Shown: positions 9,389-20,395 of the stretch, in pieces
Position numbering within the stretch: the stretch's first letter is position 1
Layout of the letters: each line of letters begins with the position of its first letter
NCBI GenBank assembly: GCA_018398765.1
Contig: JAHBMJ010005887.1
Location: forward strand, 31,482-62,675
Length of the DNA: 31,194 nt
Direction: 5' to 3'
From: Chromera velia
Lineage: Eukaryota > Sar > Chromeraceae
The notes under the pieces: model-generated
Told to the model about the DNA's origin: nothing
The model's database searches: none
What the model saw: the letters and a program-made list of their open reading frames with translations, nothing else
Position numbers and translations under genes: made by a program

Positions 9389-12300
9389 TCAGATTGCCCC
9401 TCCTTGATTTTGTCGCTTTTCTGCCGCTTCCGCCATCAGCACCCTTCTGTGGTTGTGTACACAGTCGGTGGTGCAGTACTTGAATTCGAGCCTGCGTGCA
9501 TGCACGTATGTATGCACACGAAAACATCCACAATATTTGCACGATCTGCCCGAAGTGCAACTTTTGTTTTTCTTTCAGTTTCTTGAAGCTGACCGACCCC
9601 GCAGATGAGCAAAATTCGGCTCTCAAACGAACGACAGAAAAGGAAAAGACACACAGGGAGGGAGAAACAAGAAGAAGACATGACCTCACGCGACATCTTT
9701 ATTATGCTCGGTGCCGTTTCATAACCGGCGAACAATTTGAGATCCGTCTCTCGTCCGTCTCTCTGCCTCTTCCTCTCACTCCCTACATATGTGCCTGTAA
9801 GAATCCACGCATCCAATTCCTCACAGCAACTCCCAAGTACCATCACAAAAGAAATCAATCAATCAACTTTCCCCCCCTCCAGCTAGAGTCAGCTAGTTGG
9901 AGGAGGAGAATTCGATGCCTGCCTTCCTGCCCAATTGACCGAGACTCTCTCCCACCCTTTGTGTTTCTCTACCATCCCTTTCCAGGCTCTCCTCTCTCTC
10001 TCTCTCTCTTTTTCTGTCTGACCTGTAGAATGGTTTCCCCAGAATCGGCTTTCCACACGCATCGCATCTGCAATGCCGCACGCAGACAGCCACTCGGTGG
10101 ACTTTCCAGTCAGGCAGTCAGTCAGGCAGCCGAAAGCGGGTGGAGAAAGGGAGAAGGAGATCCCGCCCCTTGCATGGATGGGTGGTGCATGCAGTCATAC
10201 GCTCATCTGCAACTAAAGGGTCGAACTTCTGCTTGCATTTGCTCCCTCACAGTATCCATCCGTCTTTGAGTGCTGATTGATTCGATCAGGAGTAAATGTG
10301 TTGTCGGTATCCAATCAAATTAGGCAGCTACAGCTTCTTCTCTTGGTTGCATGTATGCAGACTTACTTCTTGGCGTTTTCCGCTCGTATTCTCTCTTCCT
10401 CCTCCCGCTTCTTTTTCTCCTCAGCCTCCACCTTGGCTTGCTCTTTCTTCTCCTTCTGCCTCTCCTTCGCCCTTTTCCTCTTCTCGCGCTCTTTGTCCCG
10501 ACGTCTGCAATCACGCGAATAAAGGGACACACAGAGAGAGCCTTGTGGTGGCCTGGAAAGAAAAAACGAGAACAACAGCACTCAGACGACAACACCAGCC
10601 ACCCGAAAAAATAATGAGCACACATCTTCCCCCCCGTCTAGCAAGATTCCTGCATGCATGTGCGGGCTGAGTATCTGACTGACTGACTGACTTTGCCTCC
10701 GAATCTTCCGTGATGGCTTCAGGGACCCTCCCCCCCTCCCAGTCTTGTGCTTCCTCTCCTAGTTCTCCTCTTGCCCTTCTGAACGCCTCCCGCGCTTTCG
10801 CCTGCTCTGCCAGAAAGAAGGGCAACCTCCCCCTGTGGTCTTTCGATACCACGCTCGCACCTGCGCGCAGAAGCTCCCGCGTCTCGTCGGAGAGACCCAG
10901 CTGAGCGCAAAGATAACATCAAACCATAACTGTTCACTCACACATGGATAAAACCGATTCATAATGGATGAATTCACGAACAAACGCCATAAATGCATGA
11001 CCACGAGGCCCTCGATCGAGTCTCTCTGTTTCGGCGACACCCAGCTAAACACGTCAACTTTAAATGCAACTCCAAAGCCTACTATAGTGTGAACCACCCA
11101 TATGTACCTGAACTCTGTATTAAAAAATTCGATCAGCTCTCATAGGGCCCACCGACTCTCATGAAGAGACGGGACACATCACGCACACATGCTGTAGAAG
11201 GTGCTTTTCCGTGCGTGTGCAACAGAAGAGGAACCTCGTTCCAGAGACAATCAAGGAGACCAAAACTATAAGCACACGAGGTGTACACTTCAAATCGTCT
11301 TTTGGTTCACGTGCCTGTAAGACAATAGCAAAACTAAAGCCGAACGAACAAACGCAAGAAAGCGACTGAATCATTGCAGCAAAAAAGAACGATCACAGAA
11401 TTCTCCACTCCCTATCCCCCCGAGAAGAGGAAAGCTGCACCCTTCCCTCAATCGGCCTACGACAATCGAGGTCGCACACCAACCCACAGACAGCACTCAC
11501 ATATAAACCAACCACAAGGGACCAACCGACCTGCGCAGCCCAGTGAAGTGCTGTCAGGCCCTCTGCGTCAGCCATGTCCACCCCCCCAGGCAGACCCTCA
11601 CCAGCAAGGACAGAAGCAGGAGACCCGTCCCCTTCTCGGCCGTTAAAAAGAGAATCCAAAGCCTCCTGTATCTGCCTCTCGAGACCCGCCCTCCCCTCCC
11701 CTGCTGATGCTGCAGAGGCACCCTCTCTTTCTGTCTCTTCTGCTGTGCCGACAAGCAACCGACGAAGAGCACCCACACGGACAGTGGGATCTGATATCTC
11801 ACACAACACCTTCACAAGCGGCGGCACAGGCACAACTACCGCTTCTGCTGCCCTCTCCCGGTTCTCTGCCCCCTCACCGCGGCCCCTTTGTGCATCCCCC
11901 CCCGCTTCTCTTTCAATTTGTCGTCCCCTCTCCTCCCCTGCCTTCTGCCGAGGGCCCTCCGTTGACGCTGCCGGCGCACGAAATTGTTCTTCAAAGACCG
12001 AAACAGGGACCGCAGTGGCCTGCACCAGGAGGGTGTGCACTCTCTTCACCTCTTCAAATGTCGGCCTTCCGGTCGCAAACGGAAGAAAACGCAGGCGAGG
12101 GTCTGACCGTGCGAACACCGGTCTGTCGCTCTCACTTGAAGACCCCACAGGGCACTTCCGCACCGCCGTTTCATCCCCCCCTTCCGTCTCCCCGCCCCCT
12201 TTTGAGGGTTGCTGTTGTTGTTGGGGCGGCAAATGCACGGGATGTTTCTTCGGGTCTCTCTCCTTTTCGGGGCCTGCCGAGAGAAGGACTGGTTCCAGTC

Positions 12301-13813
12301 GCCTCGAACAAGACAAAAAGATCAAACCACAACTGCGGAAAGAAAAATGGATCGAAGCAAAAAAATAACCATCAGGAAGGGTGGAACAGGAAGGCGAACT
12401 GATTGATTGAGTGATGCGTCGCTATCATCTCTCACGCCGCCGAGACTCGAACTCTTCAACACGTACATGGGTGTCCACAGAAACAGAAGCAAACTAGCGG
12501 ACGGAGCGACTCAGGCAAGAAACGCGATACCCACGTGCAGGGACCATACCCCAAAATGCAGCGTACCACGAAATCCTTTTCACTGTCTGCTCATGTGACA
12601 AGGACACAATCACAACAATGACCAGAATCGGAAGAAAAACTCACCGTGCTACGAGATCATACCACTCTCTGTTAAGAGTGTCCCTGCTTTGCTCCAAGAG
12701 CCGTTTCTCGTTCTCCCTCCTCAGCGCGGCACCTGCACTTTTCGGCTTCTTTCCTGATGAGTCGCATGCCGCCTGGCTGCCCCCCGCTTTCCTGCGCACG
12801 GTGTACCGGACAACCACGCGATGCACGAGGACGGTGGGACCCTCAAACACCGCAGCTGCATGCAGACACAACATGCACAAAAACGATCGAAAAAATCAAA
12901 TTGAAGGACAAAGAGAAGAGAGAGCATGTACTTCATTTTCTAGCAACACATTGTGCTGATGCACCTGCCCATACTTGCTCTCGCTGCAAACACCACAGCT
13001 GTTGACAAAAGACGAATTCACATTTGACATATTCGCCTTGGCGGAAAGGACAATTTTGGACTTAAACGAAACAGGGCAGCTGCACATTGCAAGTAAAATT
13101 CTGGTCTCTCTTGGAGACACACCTGCAAACCGGCCGCTCCTGAGCATCACAATTGCCCACTTCCGGTTCTGCCAGCAGAACTTCAACTGAGAGAGAATCC
13201 ACTGTGTGTCGTATCCCCTCTCCCGATCTCTCAAATCCTCCTTTCGGAACAGACCACGACACACAAGCACACGCAAGGCGCCTGCATCCACAGAAGGGGG
13301 TTCTGACGCACGCCTTCCTGCTGGCCCGTTTTTTGTGTCCTCTTCAGACTCCGAAGACGATTTTGCCGTCTCCTCTGAGCTCTCTGAGTCCTCTTCTTCT
13401 ATCACTTCCCCCCCCTCTTCCCCGTCTCCGTCTCCGTTCTGTGCATCCAGTTCCTGAAGCGCCTCGTGCCACTGTGCCTCAGACAGACCCTCTGACCCCT
13501 TCACCAGACGCCGCACGTTGGTGACATGCCACTCCGTTTTGAAGTGTAGGCGAAGGTCGGCCTGTGTCGGGAAAGAACTGCCGGGGCACTTGGAGCACAC
13601 GAAACCTTCGACCGGGGCCCCCCTTTCCGGAGAGGGCACCACCACGGGTGCTTCTGCTGCCTCCCGCCTTTCCGCCTCTTCGACTCCTGCCTCCTCGAAG
13701 AAAGCACGAGGGATGGAAAACAGGGAGAAGGAGAAAGTACCATCGCGGTGGACCTGCACTGCTTTAGTGCGCTGTAGCCCTTCGACAATCTGCTGTCTCT
13801 CCAGTGAAGCCAT
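9389..13813 (-). CDS. VMS1: Vms1/ANKZF1 family peptidyl-tRNA hydrolase of ribosome quality control
   Basis: Eight exons on the complement: 13123-13813, 12645-12855, 11531-12332, 10692-10900, 10367-10504, 10023-10067, 9598-9621, 9389-9446, giving about 725 residues. All phases agree. Order: C2H2-like zinc finger (C73, C76, H90, H96), acidic Ser/Glu linker, VLRF1 release-factor domain with FAAAVFEGPTVLVHRVVVRY and catalytic loop GGSQ (255-258), the SAGAALRRENE helix, DPRLRFLPFATGRPTFEEV, two ankyrin repeats (about 550-615), a charged coiled coil (about 638-683), a CDACGKPILGKPFYR zinc motif, and RVLMAEAAEKR at 708-718, which fits the VCP-interacting motif R-x5-AA-x2-R. Vms1 frees stalled nascent chains from 60S-bound tRNA and recruits Cdc48/VCP. 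The exon 4 donor could be 12 bases further (10680). The 24-base exon 7 is the weakest part. The second zinc motif seems to lack its last Cys. Confidence 0.9.
9987..10013. repeat. (CT)n tract in a Vms1 intron
   Basis: A CT repeat on the + strand (GA on the coding strand) beginning within about 15 bases of the donor of Vms1 exon 6. Confidence 0.8.
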
Positions 13814-14768
13814 TTTAATTCAACCTTACTTCAGGTCTGTGAGTTCAAGCTCAAAGTTGCTGTACTAATTTTAAAGGGATGAGAAGGAGTGAAAAAAAAT
13901 GTACAAACCTCGTCAGAAAACCGTCGTATGATCTTCTCTGACCAGGGATTCTGGCATGCAGAGGACCCGTCTACGCTCGCGATCGATGCAGTCCATCTGA
14001 GCGCGGTTCCGTCCACCACAGCCGATTTTGGGGGCGTGGGACAGAATCGGATCCCGGAAAGGTGTGTTTGAGGGGCACAAACGGCCATGAAATGGGAACG
14101 ACTCTCTGTCCGCAAGATGTTCGCACGGCCTCCTGAAAGAAACACGAATTTTCTGTTCGGTGATTTTCAGGATCGACACTTATCGACACTTTGGCCCATT
14201 GAAATCCATGCAGTTGAAAGAAGGTTCCCCTCAAAAGACAACCCCGTCACTTCCTTTGTATCCGGGATAGCCAATGAAGCTGGGTGTATATGGTGCGTGG
14301 CAAATCGTTCTGAAAGGCGCGAATACACCGTTAGATGCTTCAGTCCAAAACGAGCAGCAAAAGCTAAAGTTTGGCCGACTGAGTCTGAAGTTGGATTGAT
14401 CAGATCAAGTTTAGATACGCCCGCTCGATCACGCCGTTCCCTTCAGAATATCAGCACGGAAGACGGCCGTACGTGTGTGCGAGTTAGGTGCAGAGGCGAA
14501 TTCTCGAGTCTGCACAGAGCAGGGAGGGTTGAGAACGTGAAGACCTGTCTGAGTGCACTCCCCAGAACCTCTCTGAACGAGATCTCTAAGTTTGGACATC
14601 AACTCTTTGAAGGGCACTCTGCACCCTTCACCAGATCCAGAGTCTGTGAATATCTGTTTGTCAAAGGAGAGAGTGGCACAGAGAGGGAGGGGGGAGGAAG
14701 GAAGAAGGAAAGGAAAAACCCAGAGAGAAGCAGTCTCCTGAAGAGTGGAGTCAGATCAGAGAGGGACG
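13814..14768. promoter_or_regulatory. Shared upstream region of Vms1 (-) and AP2 gene (+)
   Basis: About 955 bases separate the two start codons, which point away from each other, so both promoters and 5' untranslated regions must lie here unless unseen upstream exons exist. A long + frame (14087-14779) crosses the AP2 start in another frame; it ends in Lys/Arg/Glu-rich low complexity and looks fortuitous. No core promoter motif is clear. Confidence 0.45.
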
Positions 14769-17396
14769 ATGGAGGATGACAGGCCCAAGTCGGGGGTCCG
14801 GGGCGTGACCTGGGACTCCAATCACTCTGCCTGGGTCGCTTGGTGGTACACAGATGGGAAGAGGAAGGCCAAGAGGTTCCAGACCGCTGTCTACGGGAAT
14901 GAGAAGGCACTTGAGATGGCACAAGACCACAGAGAAAAGATGGTGGCGGAGAATGAGGCGAAGGCCGCAAATCCGACCAGCAGGACGGCTGCGGCTGGTG
15001 CGTCCACTTCTTCTTCTGCCGCGCCTCCACAGCGACAACGACAGCCCCGCCAGCAGACACGAGACCCACAGGAACTGCAACAATCCTGGTCTTTCCAACA
15101 GCAGCAGCAACCACCCCAACTACCACAACACAGCCACTCCTCCTCCCACCAGCAGCATAGCCACCACCAGTATCCCCAATCTCCCCCGTCTCAGAGGTCT
15201 GCTGGAGGCTCAAGCAGTCTGAGTGCAATGAGCGCCTTAGGAGGAGGGGATGCGGGAAGATCATCACTCAGTTCTCGTTCAGGCTCCCCGCCTTCTCGTT
15301 TCCAGTGGGGTGGGGGCAGAGGGGGCGCTTTGTCGCCGAAAGAAATTGAGGTGTATAGTCAAAGGGAGAAGCGCAAAAGAGCTCTGAACCCGGAGACGTT
15401 ACTCCAAAATCTGAGGTCGTACTCAGCAGGACCAACACGGAGACAACCCGAACTTTCCACCCCCCCGGTGAAAGTCGAACCGTTGGAGTCCCGGGCCCTT
15501 CCTGTTCCTTTCGGGTCTCTCCAAGGTTCCGCTCTCGCTGCTCTACCCCCATCGGCCTCTTCCTCCTCTTCCTCTGCGTTGGCGGCCTCAAACCCGACCC
15601 CCTCACAGCCTTCCCAAAGCTCCGGGGGGGGGGCTCCTTTGCCTGCACAACCCCTCTCTCGGAGTGGGGTCTTCTTCAATGACCTTCTGAATGCATATGA
15701 GGTCGGTCAGTAAGATTTTGTGATGAGAAAAAAAAGGGAAACAGGGCTGGCTGTCAGTCCCTCTGTTCGACTTGCTTTTTGTCTTCTTCTCCACTGCTTA
15801 GCCTATGTTGCTGTTTTCATCTCTCTGCATGCCTCTCATACTCTCTTTTTCTCTGTTCATCCTTTCATTCATCCATACATCCTTCCTTCCTTCACTTCTA
15901 TACATCCATTTATTTGTGTACCTTCTCTACTTTCCCCCTCCATGCAGGTATGGGATCCGCATCGGACCTCCGCAGGTCTACGTGGACGCCGCCTCTTCCG
16001 AGTGTCTGCCTTCGGCGGTGACTCGGACAAGGCACTTCTGCTAGCCGAAAGGTGCAGAGACTGCCTGGAGGATTACAGAAGAGTGGAGGAGATGCACCTG
16101 GCTGCTTCAGCTGCCGCCGCTGCGGCTGTTGCCAGTCCCTCCTCCTCGTACACACCTGTCCGAGAGCCTATCTCCCTGAACGCCGTCATGATTGACGGCA
16201 TCGAAATGGGAGAACCGATGGAGCCCATCTCGGAGGTCCACGGGCCGAGTCTCCGTCTCCCCCCCATTGCCGTGAGACGCCACGAAGTTCCTTACAGGCC
16301 CGTCCAACAGCTGATGGGATCGTACCTGCAGATGGGGGAGCTGGGGCCAACGTCCTTGTGCAGAGGGTCGGAGGACAGCTTTGCGGCCAGAAAATCCACA
16401 TCCACTCAGGCACCGTCGATGTCAATGTCTATGTCGGTGGGGGGGCACTACGGTGGGGGGACCATGTCATATGCCCCGACAGAGTGGAGTGGACGGAGTC
16501 CGGATGAGCGTGCGTCAGTGACTGTCAGCAGAGGAGGGGGTAGAGATCGGGGAGCCTTGAGCGCGCAGTCAGAAAACAGTCCGCCCCAAGCATCGTCTTC
16601 CTCTGTTCTGAATCACCCCCGCAGTCCCCCTCCTCGAGAGGGAGATGGATTGGGTGGTCGGGATGCTCTAGCTCCCTTTCCTTTGCAGGCGGGATCTGCG
16701 TTGTTGCAGCCGTCAGGGGTGAGCCCCTCGGCCGCGTCTTCCTCTAGTCGGGTGGCTGAAGTGGCTTCAGGTTCGAGTGAGGATGTGCGGTCTCCGTCTC
16801 GTGTGATAAGAGAGAGAGGCCCGTCGCCGTCTCCAGGGCTCAACCCAACAGCAGCAGCAACAGGAACAGAAAGGAGTCGGTGGGCAATGAGCTCACCTGT
16901 TTTGGGCTTGGGCGGCACGCCTGCAGTGGGCCCGGAAAGTTCCTCTAATCTACTCGAGGACGATCCGTGCGAAAGGCCTTATAAAGCGTTTAGATTGAAT
17001 TCGTCCGAGTCGGCGGATGAAGAAGATCTGCCAGTTTTTGGCATTCCAACTGGTGAGGATGAGGTGGGGAACGATCCAGGAGGTACGGGGCTCGGGGTAG
17101 GCACAGACGTAGACATGGTGCATGGGGGGACGGGTAGAGCCGGGCTTGCCGGCATCGGCGGCGGGTTGCATGGGGGGTTTGGGGTCCCGGGAGACGGCTT
17201 TCAGTCGGGTCGTGCCCATGACTTTGCAAGAAGCGGTCGGGCAGTTGACGCTCCTTTTATGCCTCCGAACATGGATTTTATGCTCAGTTTGGGTGGAGAG
17301 GACTCGCTGTTGGGTGGGGGGGTGAATGCTGACTTCTCTGCTTCAGGGAGAGCTGTGGACACTTTGAGCAGGGGAGCGGGGGATTTCTTTGCCTAG
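14769..17396 (+). CDS. ApiAP2-type transcription factor with two AP2 domains
   Basis: Two exons, 14769-15701 and 15948-17396, encode about 793 residues, joined in phase 0. AP2 domain 1 (residues 8-58): SGVRGVTWDSNHSAWVAWW, then KRKAKRFQTAVYGNEKALEM and HREKM, the WxVxW / RFxxxxYGxExAxxxAxxxR pattern of AP2 folds. AP2 domain 2 (about 299-349) is split by the intron: SGVFFNDLLNAYE in exon 1 continues as VWDPHRTSAGLRGRRLFRVS, AFGGDSDKALLLAERCRD. The rest is low-complexity Gln, His, Ser and Gly, typical of apicomplexan and chromerid AP2 regulators. Near the C-terminus SGRAVD occurs twice (in DFARSGRAVDAPF and DFSASGRAVDTLS). It should be a nuclear DNA-binding regulator; its target is unknown. A stronger-looking donor at 15710 (GTAAGA) leads to an early stop, so the phase-0 donor GTCGGT at 15702 was chosen. 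Confidence 0.85.
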
Positions 17397-19439
17397 GGGA
17401 GGAGGGAGGGAGGGAGCAGCAAGAACACCAGCATCAGAAGACACGCACTTGTGAAGGACACCAAGCATGTAGTAACAAGAAGAAAGGGTGAAGAAGAGGA
17501 AATGCCCTCCTGATTGTCAACGCGACTTCATGGAGATAGAGGAGTGAGATCCTTCCAAGCATCCATCAAGGAAAGAAAAGGAGAGGGAGGAGAGAGGGGG
17601 ATTGGCAATGACCGAAGAGAAGCATGGTCCGTTAGTCGACTCGGTCTTTCTACTTCCTTTGTCAAAAACATGCGGTGGCCTTTTCTTTTTTCTTTGTCTT
17701 TTTCTTGCTCCGCTGTGTCCACTGAGAAACGATGACGAGGGGTCATCAAAACAAAAACATAAAAAGCAGTCAACTGTAGGATTCTTCATGGTCTGTTGAA
17801 GGAACGGAGACTACGTGCATGTAATCGCAGTACAGTACGCGGCTTTCTTGTGTCTCTTTGTGCATGTATCCATTCCCTTTTTATGTCGTTACATGTGAGT
17901 CACTCTCAACTCCTTTCCTTTCCTTCTCCGACTCCCCTTCCCCTCTTTCTCCGCGCTCCTCTACCTGTTGGAGCTGACGGAAGGTGAAGCAAATACTGCT
18001 CAAAGAGGAGGTGTAGATCATACCGCACCACGAATATTTCTTTCCATCCATATACTGTGACTTGGTTTGCCTGCGTGTGGAAAAGAGTTGTTTGTGCATG
18101 TTAGACTGTTTTTCGTGCTTTCTGTGTTCCTCCCTGCCTGCCTGCGTCCGTGCCTGCGTCCTCTCCACAAGAAAGGAAAATCGAAGAGAGAAGGCGTGCA
18201 GGAATATTCGAGCGCTCACCAAATTCTTCTATTTTAGGCACCTTCCCACCCCCCCTCCCACCTCTGTTCTGTTCGTCCGACAGAACTGGGGTCACCGAAC
18301 ACCCCTAAAAGTGCCAAAGATCTTCCTTCCTCCTTCCATTCCTCTCCAGGAAGGAATGAACCAATAGATGGATGGATGGAGGGCTCTGCAGATCTAACTG
18401 ATATATGTATGGACTGACTGACTGACTGCTGCACTTGATCACTCCTCATGCAAGAAAGCAGGTGTGGGCTGGGCTCTTGGGTGGTTCAAAGAGAAGAAAG
18501 AGGGCTGGCTGATTGCATTCAGCAGAGGAGGAGAGCCTGGCTGCCGCCTGCCGATCATGTCTTCTTGTTCATTGAATTGAATTACATGAAGTGCGGTCGG
18601 TGCTGCATGAAATCACGAATTCATTCATTCATTCATCCATTCATTCATTCATCCATTCATTCATTCATCATTCTTGTGCATTTGCTCTCTTGCGTGAGAG
18701 ACAGGAAGGGAAGCTCAAGTAGCGCACGTACATTAGGAGGAATCAACGCGGAGGGCAAGTACTTGATAGAACGGCTGTATGTCGAGACTCAACCATGCAT
18801 GCAACGACTCGGTTTGACAAAGAAAACATCGACGGAGGACTGTACAGACCCTGACACTGACTGACTGGCTTGCTGGGGCATACAGTTTCATGGTGCACGC
18901 ATAAAAGAAAGGAACTTGAAGGAAGCGGAATTGGCATGCATGCAAATTTAATGCATCGATCTGATTGAATTCGACTCGACTCGGCTGCATGACTGAATTG
19001 TGTGCATGTCCGTGCCTGCATGAATTTTCTTGACATCCTGGCAGGCACGCAGGCAGACAGTCTTAGTGATTTATTTAATTCTGCGTGCGTCAATCGATGG
19101 AGGTCCCCTTGAATGTTTGCGTCCATGGCTTTCGATCGACTCCTTTGCCGCACCGGGCTCCCTTTCTTCCTTCTGGCGGCAACGAATCAGTGCCAGAATC
19201 AGCGGGACACCCAGGTCACACCCTCCCCTCTTCCTCTCGATCGTCGGCTCTTATTCGATCGAAGAGAGGGCATGGGATGATTGTTTCACTAGTTTTTCCG
19301 TTGGACCGTTGCATTTAGAAGAAAACAGCTTTGCAATAATTAAACGCATGTTTATCCTGCATGCATGCAGATCGTATATATGTGTGCTAGCATATGATGT
19401 TGTGTATCCGTGTATATCGATTTCCACTTGATTCAATCT
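17397..19439. other. Intergenic DNA, low complexity
   Basis: About 2 kb without a credible gene. It starts with the 3' flank of the AP2 gene and contains a (GACT)n run near 18411-18428, an (ATTC)n run at about 18618-18668, and many GCATGCA/TGCATGC palindromic hexamers. The longest + frames (18448-18864, 19030-19431) translate the simple repeats and show no family features. Confidence 0.5.
18618..18668. repeat. (ATTC)n tandem repeat
   Basis: ATTC units with regular ATCC interruptions form a higher-order unit of about 20 bases. Confidence 0.85.
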
Positions 19440-20100
19440 ATCACAGCAAAAAAAAAAATGGCTTTAATTTTTTTTTGTGCATGGAACACTTAAACAACAG
19501 TTGTGCAACACCAAAACAACAGTTATACGCAACACTTAAACAATAGTGGCTTGTTACCTAACAACGTCGGGAAAAAAAAAATTAAGCGAGAATTGACTTT
19601 AATTTTTTTTTCTGTGATACGCCTCTAGGATAGGATAGGCTTAATGTCTGGAGGATTGGCCTCCCAATGCCGAGCATTAATTCGACGTGCGGCGTCCACA
19701 CGCCGTCCAACAATTGGCAGCAAAAGCGTATGATAGACGCGTTTGATATAATGAATAACTTTTTTGGTACCCTCCGCGGTCCATAAGGTGGTCCATTGCC
19801 TAGAAAAAGCTTATATTTAGGCTTATATACCCTCAGCGGCTTCGTTCGGCCTGCGCTCTAAGTAGCTGGTTATTACAGTACATAGCTAGCTAGAATGATA
19901 CTAAAAAATTTACAAGTATTCGGTTTGGTACTAATGATCAAGATATTTTTTCCTTCCACATTCTTAATCAATTTGTATATTTCCTATATAGTATATATTT
20001 CTTTAATTTGTTGGTACGTTATCTGACATTTAAACTAGCATTTAAATAGAACATCCACCGCGGGCTTTCATTGCCTTTCATAACTTTGAATCATAAGCAA
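19440..20100. other. AT-rich island with repeated motifs
   Basis: An A-run and the motif CTTTAATTTTTTTTT occur twice (about 19446-19477 and 19572-19611). Between them (C/G)AACACTTAAACAA recurs at about 19486 and 19531 with a degenerate copy between. A (GGATA)n run lies at about 19626-19640. No coding frame. It resembles debris of a short non-autonomous element, which I cannot classify. Confidence 0.45.
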
Positions 20101-20395
20101 AGTTTTAGTGCCAGTGGATACATGCACATGTGCCAGTGACACGCCCCCAGTGTGATTTCTTCAGGTCGCTGCTGACGCCAACCCTGGTCTGATCCACGCA
20201 TTGAACGAATGAACAAGAAGGATCCAGAGAAGGATACTAAGCAGATGAAACATATCCCGAATCTGTTTCATCCATCCGACCGCCTGCTTTTCATCTCCAA
20301 CGACAAATAGCCTTGATCCGCCTCTGCCAAAGAACGACGCACACAGAGGGGGGAAAGTCTTAGACTGTCTGAGGAATGTAGCCTCGATTCATCGA

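Noticed and set aside
9255-9689. 144-codon minus frame ending in YNMLGGKWGLN
   Set aside because: It overlaps the last Vms1 exons in another frame; the VCP-interacting motif and phase agreement support the other frame.
9496-10269. 257-codon plus frame
   Set aside because: It lies antisense to Vms1 exons and introns, is low in complexity and has no family features.
10900-11064. Second segment starting CTGGGTGTCGCC after a TTTAG, resembling the start of Vms1 exon 4
   Set aside because: It stops in frame before any donor in the phase needed; probably chance similarity or an old partial exon duplication.
11574-12402. Long plus-strand frames opposite Vms1 exon 3
   Set aside because: Antisense shadows of a GC-rich exon; the minus strand matches Vms1.
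14087-14779. 230-codon plus frame just before the AP2 gene
   Set aside because: It overlaps the AP2 start in a different frame, ends in low complexity and resembles no known family.
14599-15267. 222-codon minus frame opposite the AP2 gene
   Set aside because: Mirror of the Gln/Ser-rich coding sequence; the plus strand carries the AP2 domain.
18448-18864. 138-codon plus frame
   Set aside because: Its middle is the translated ATTC repeat (IHSFIHPFIHS) and nothing else is recognisable.
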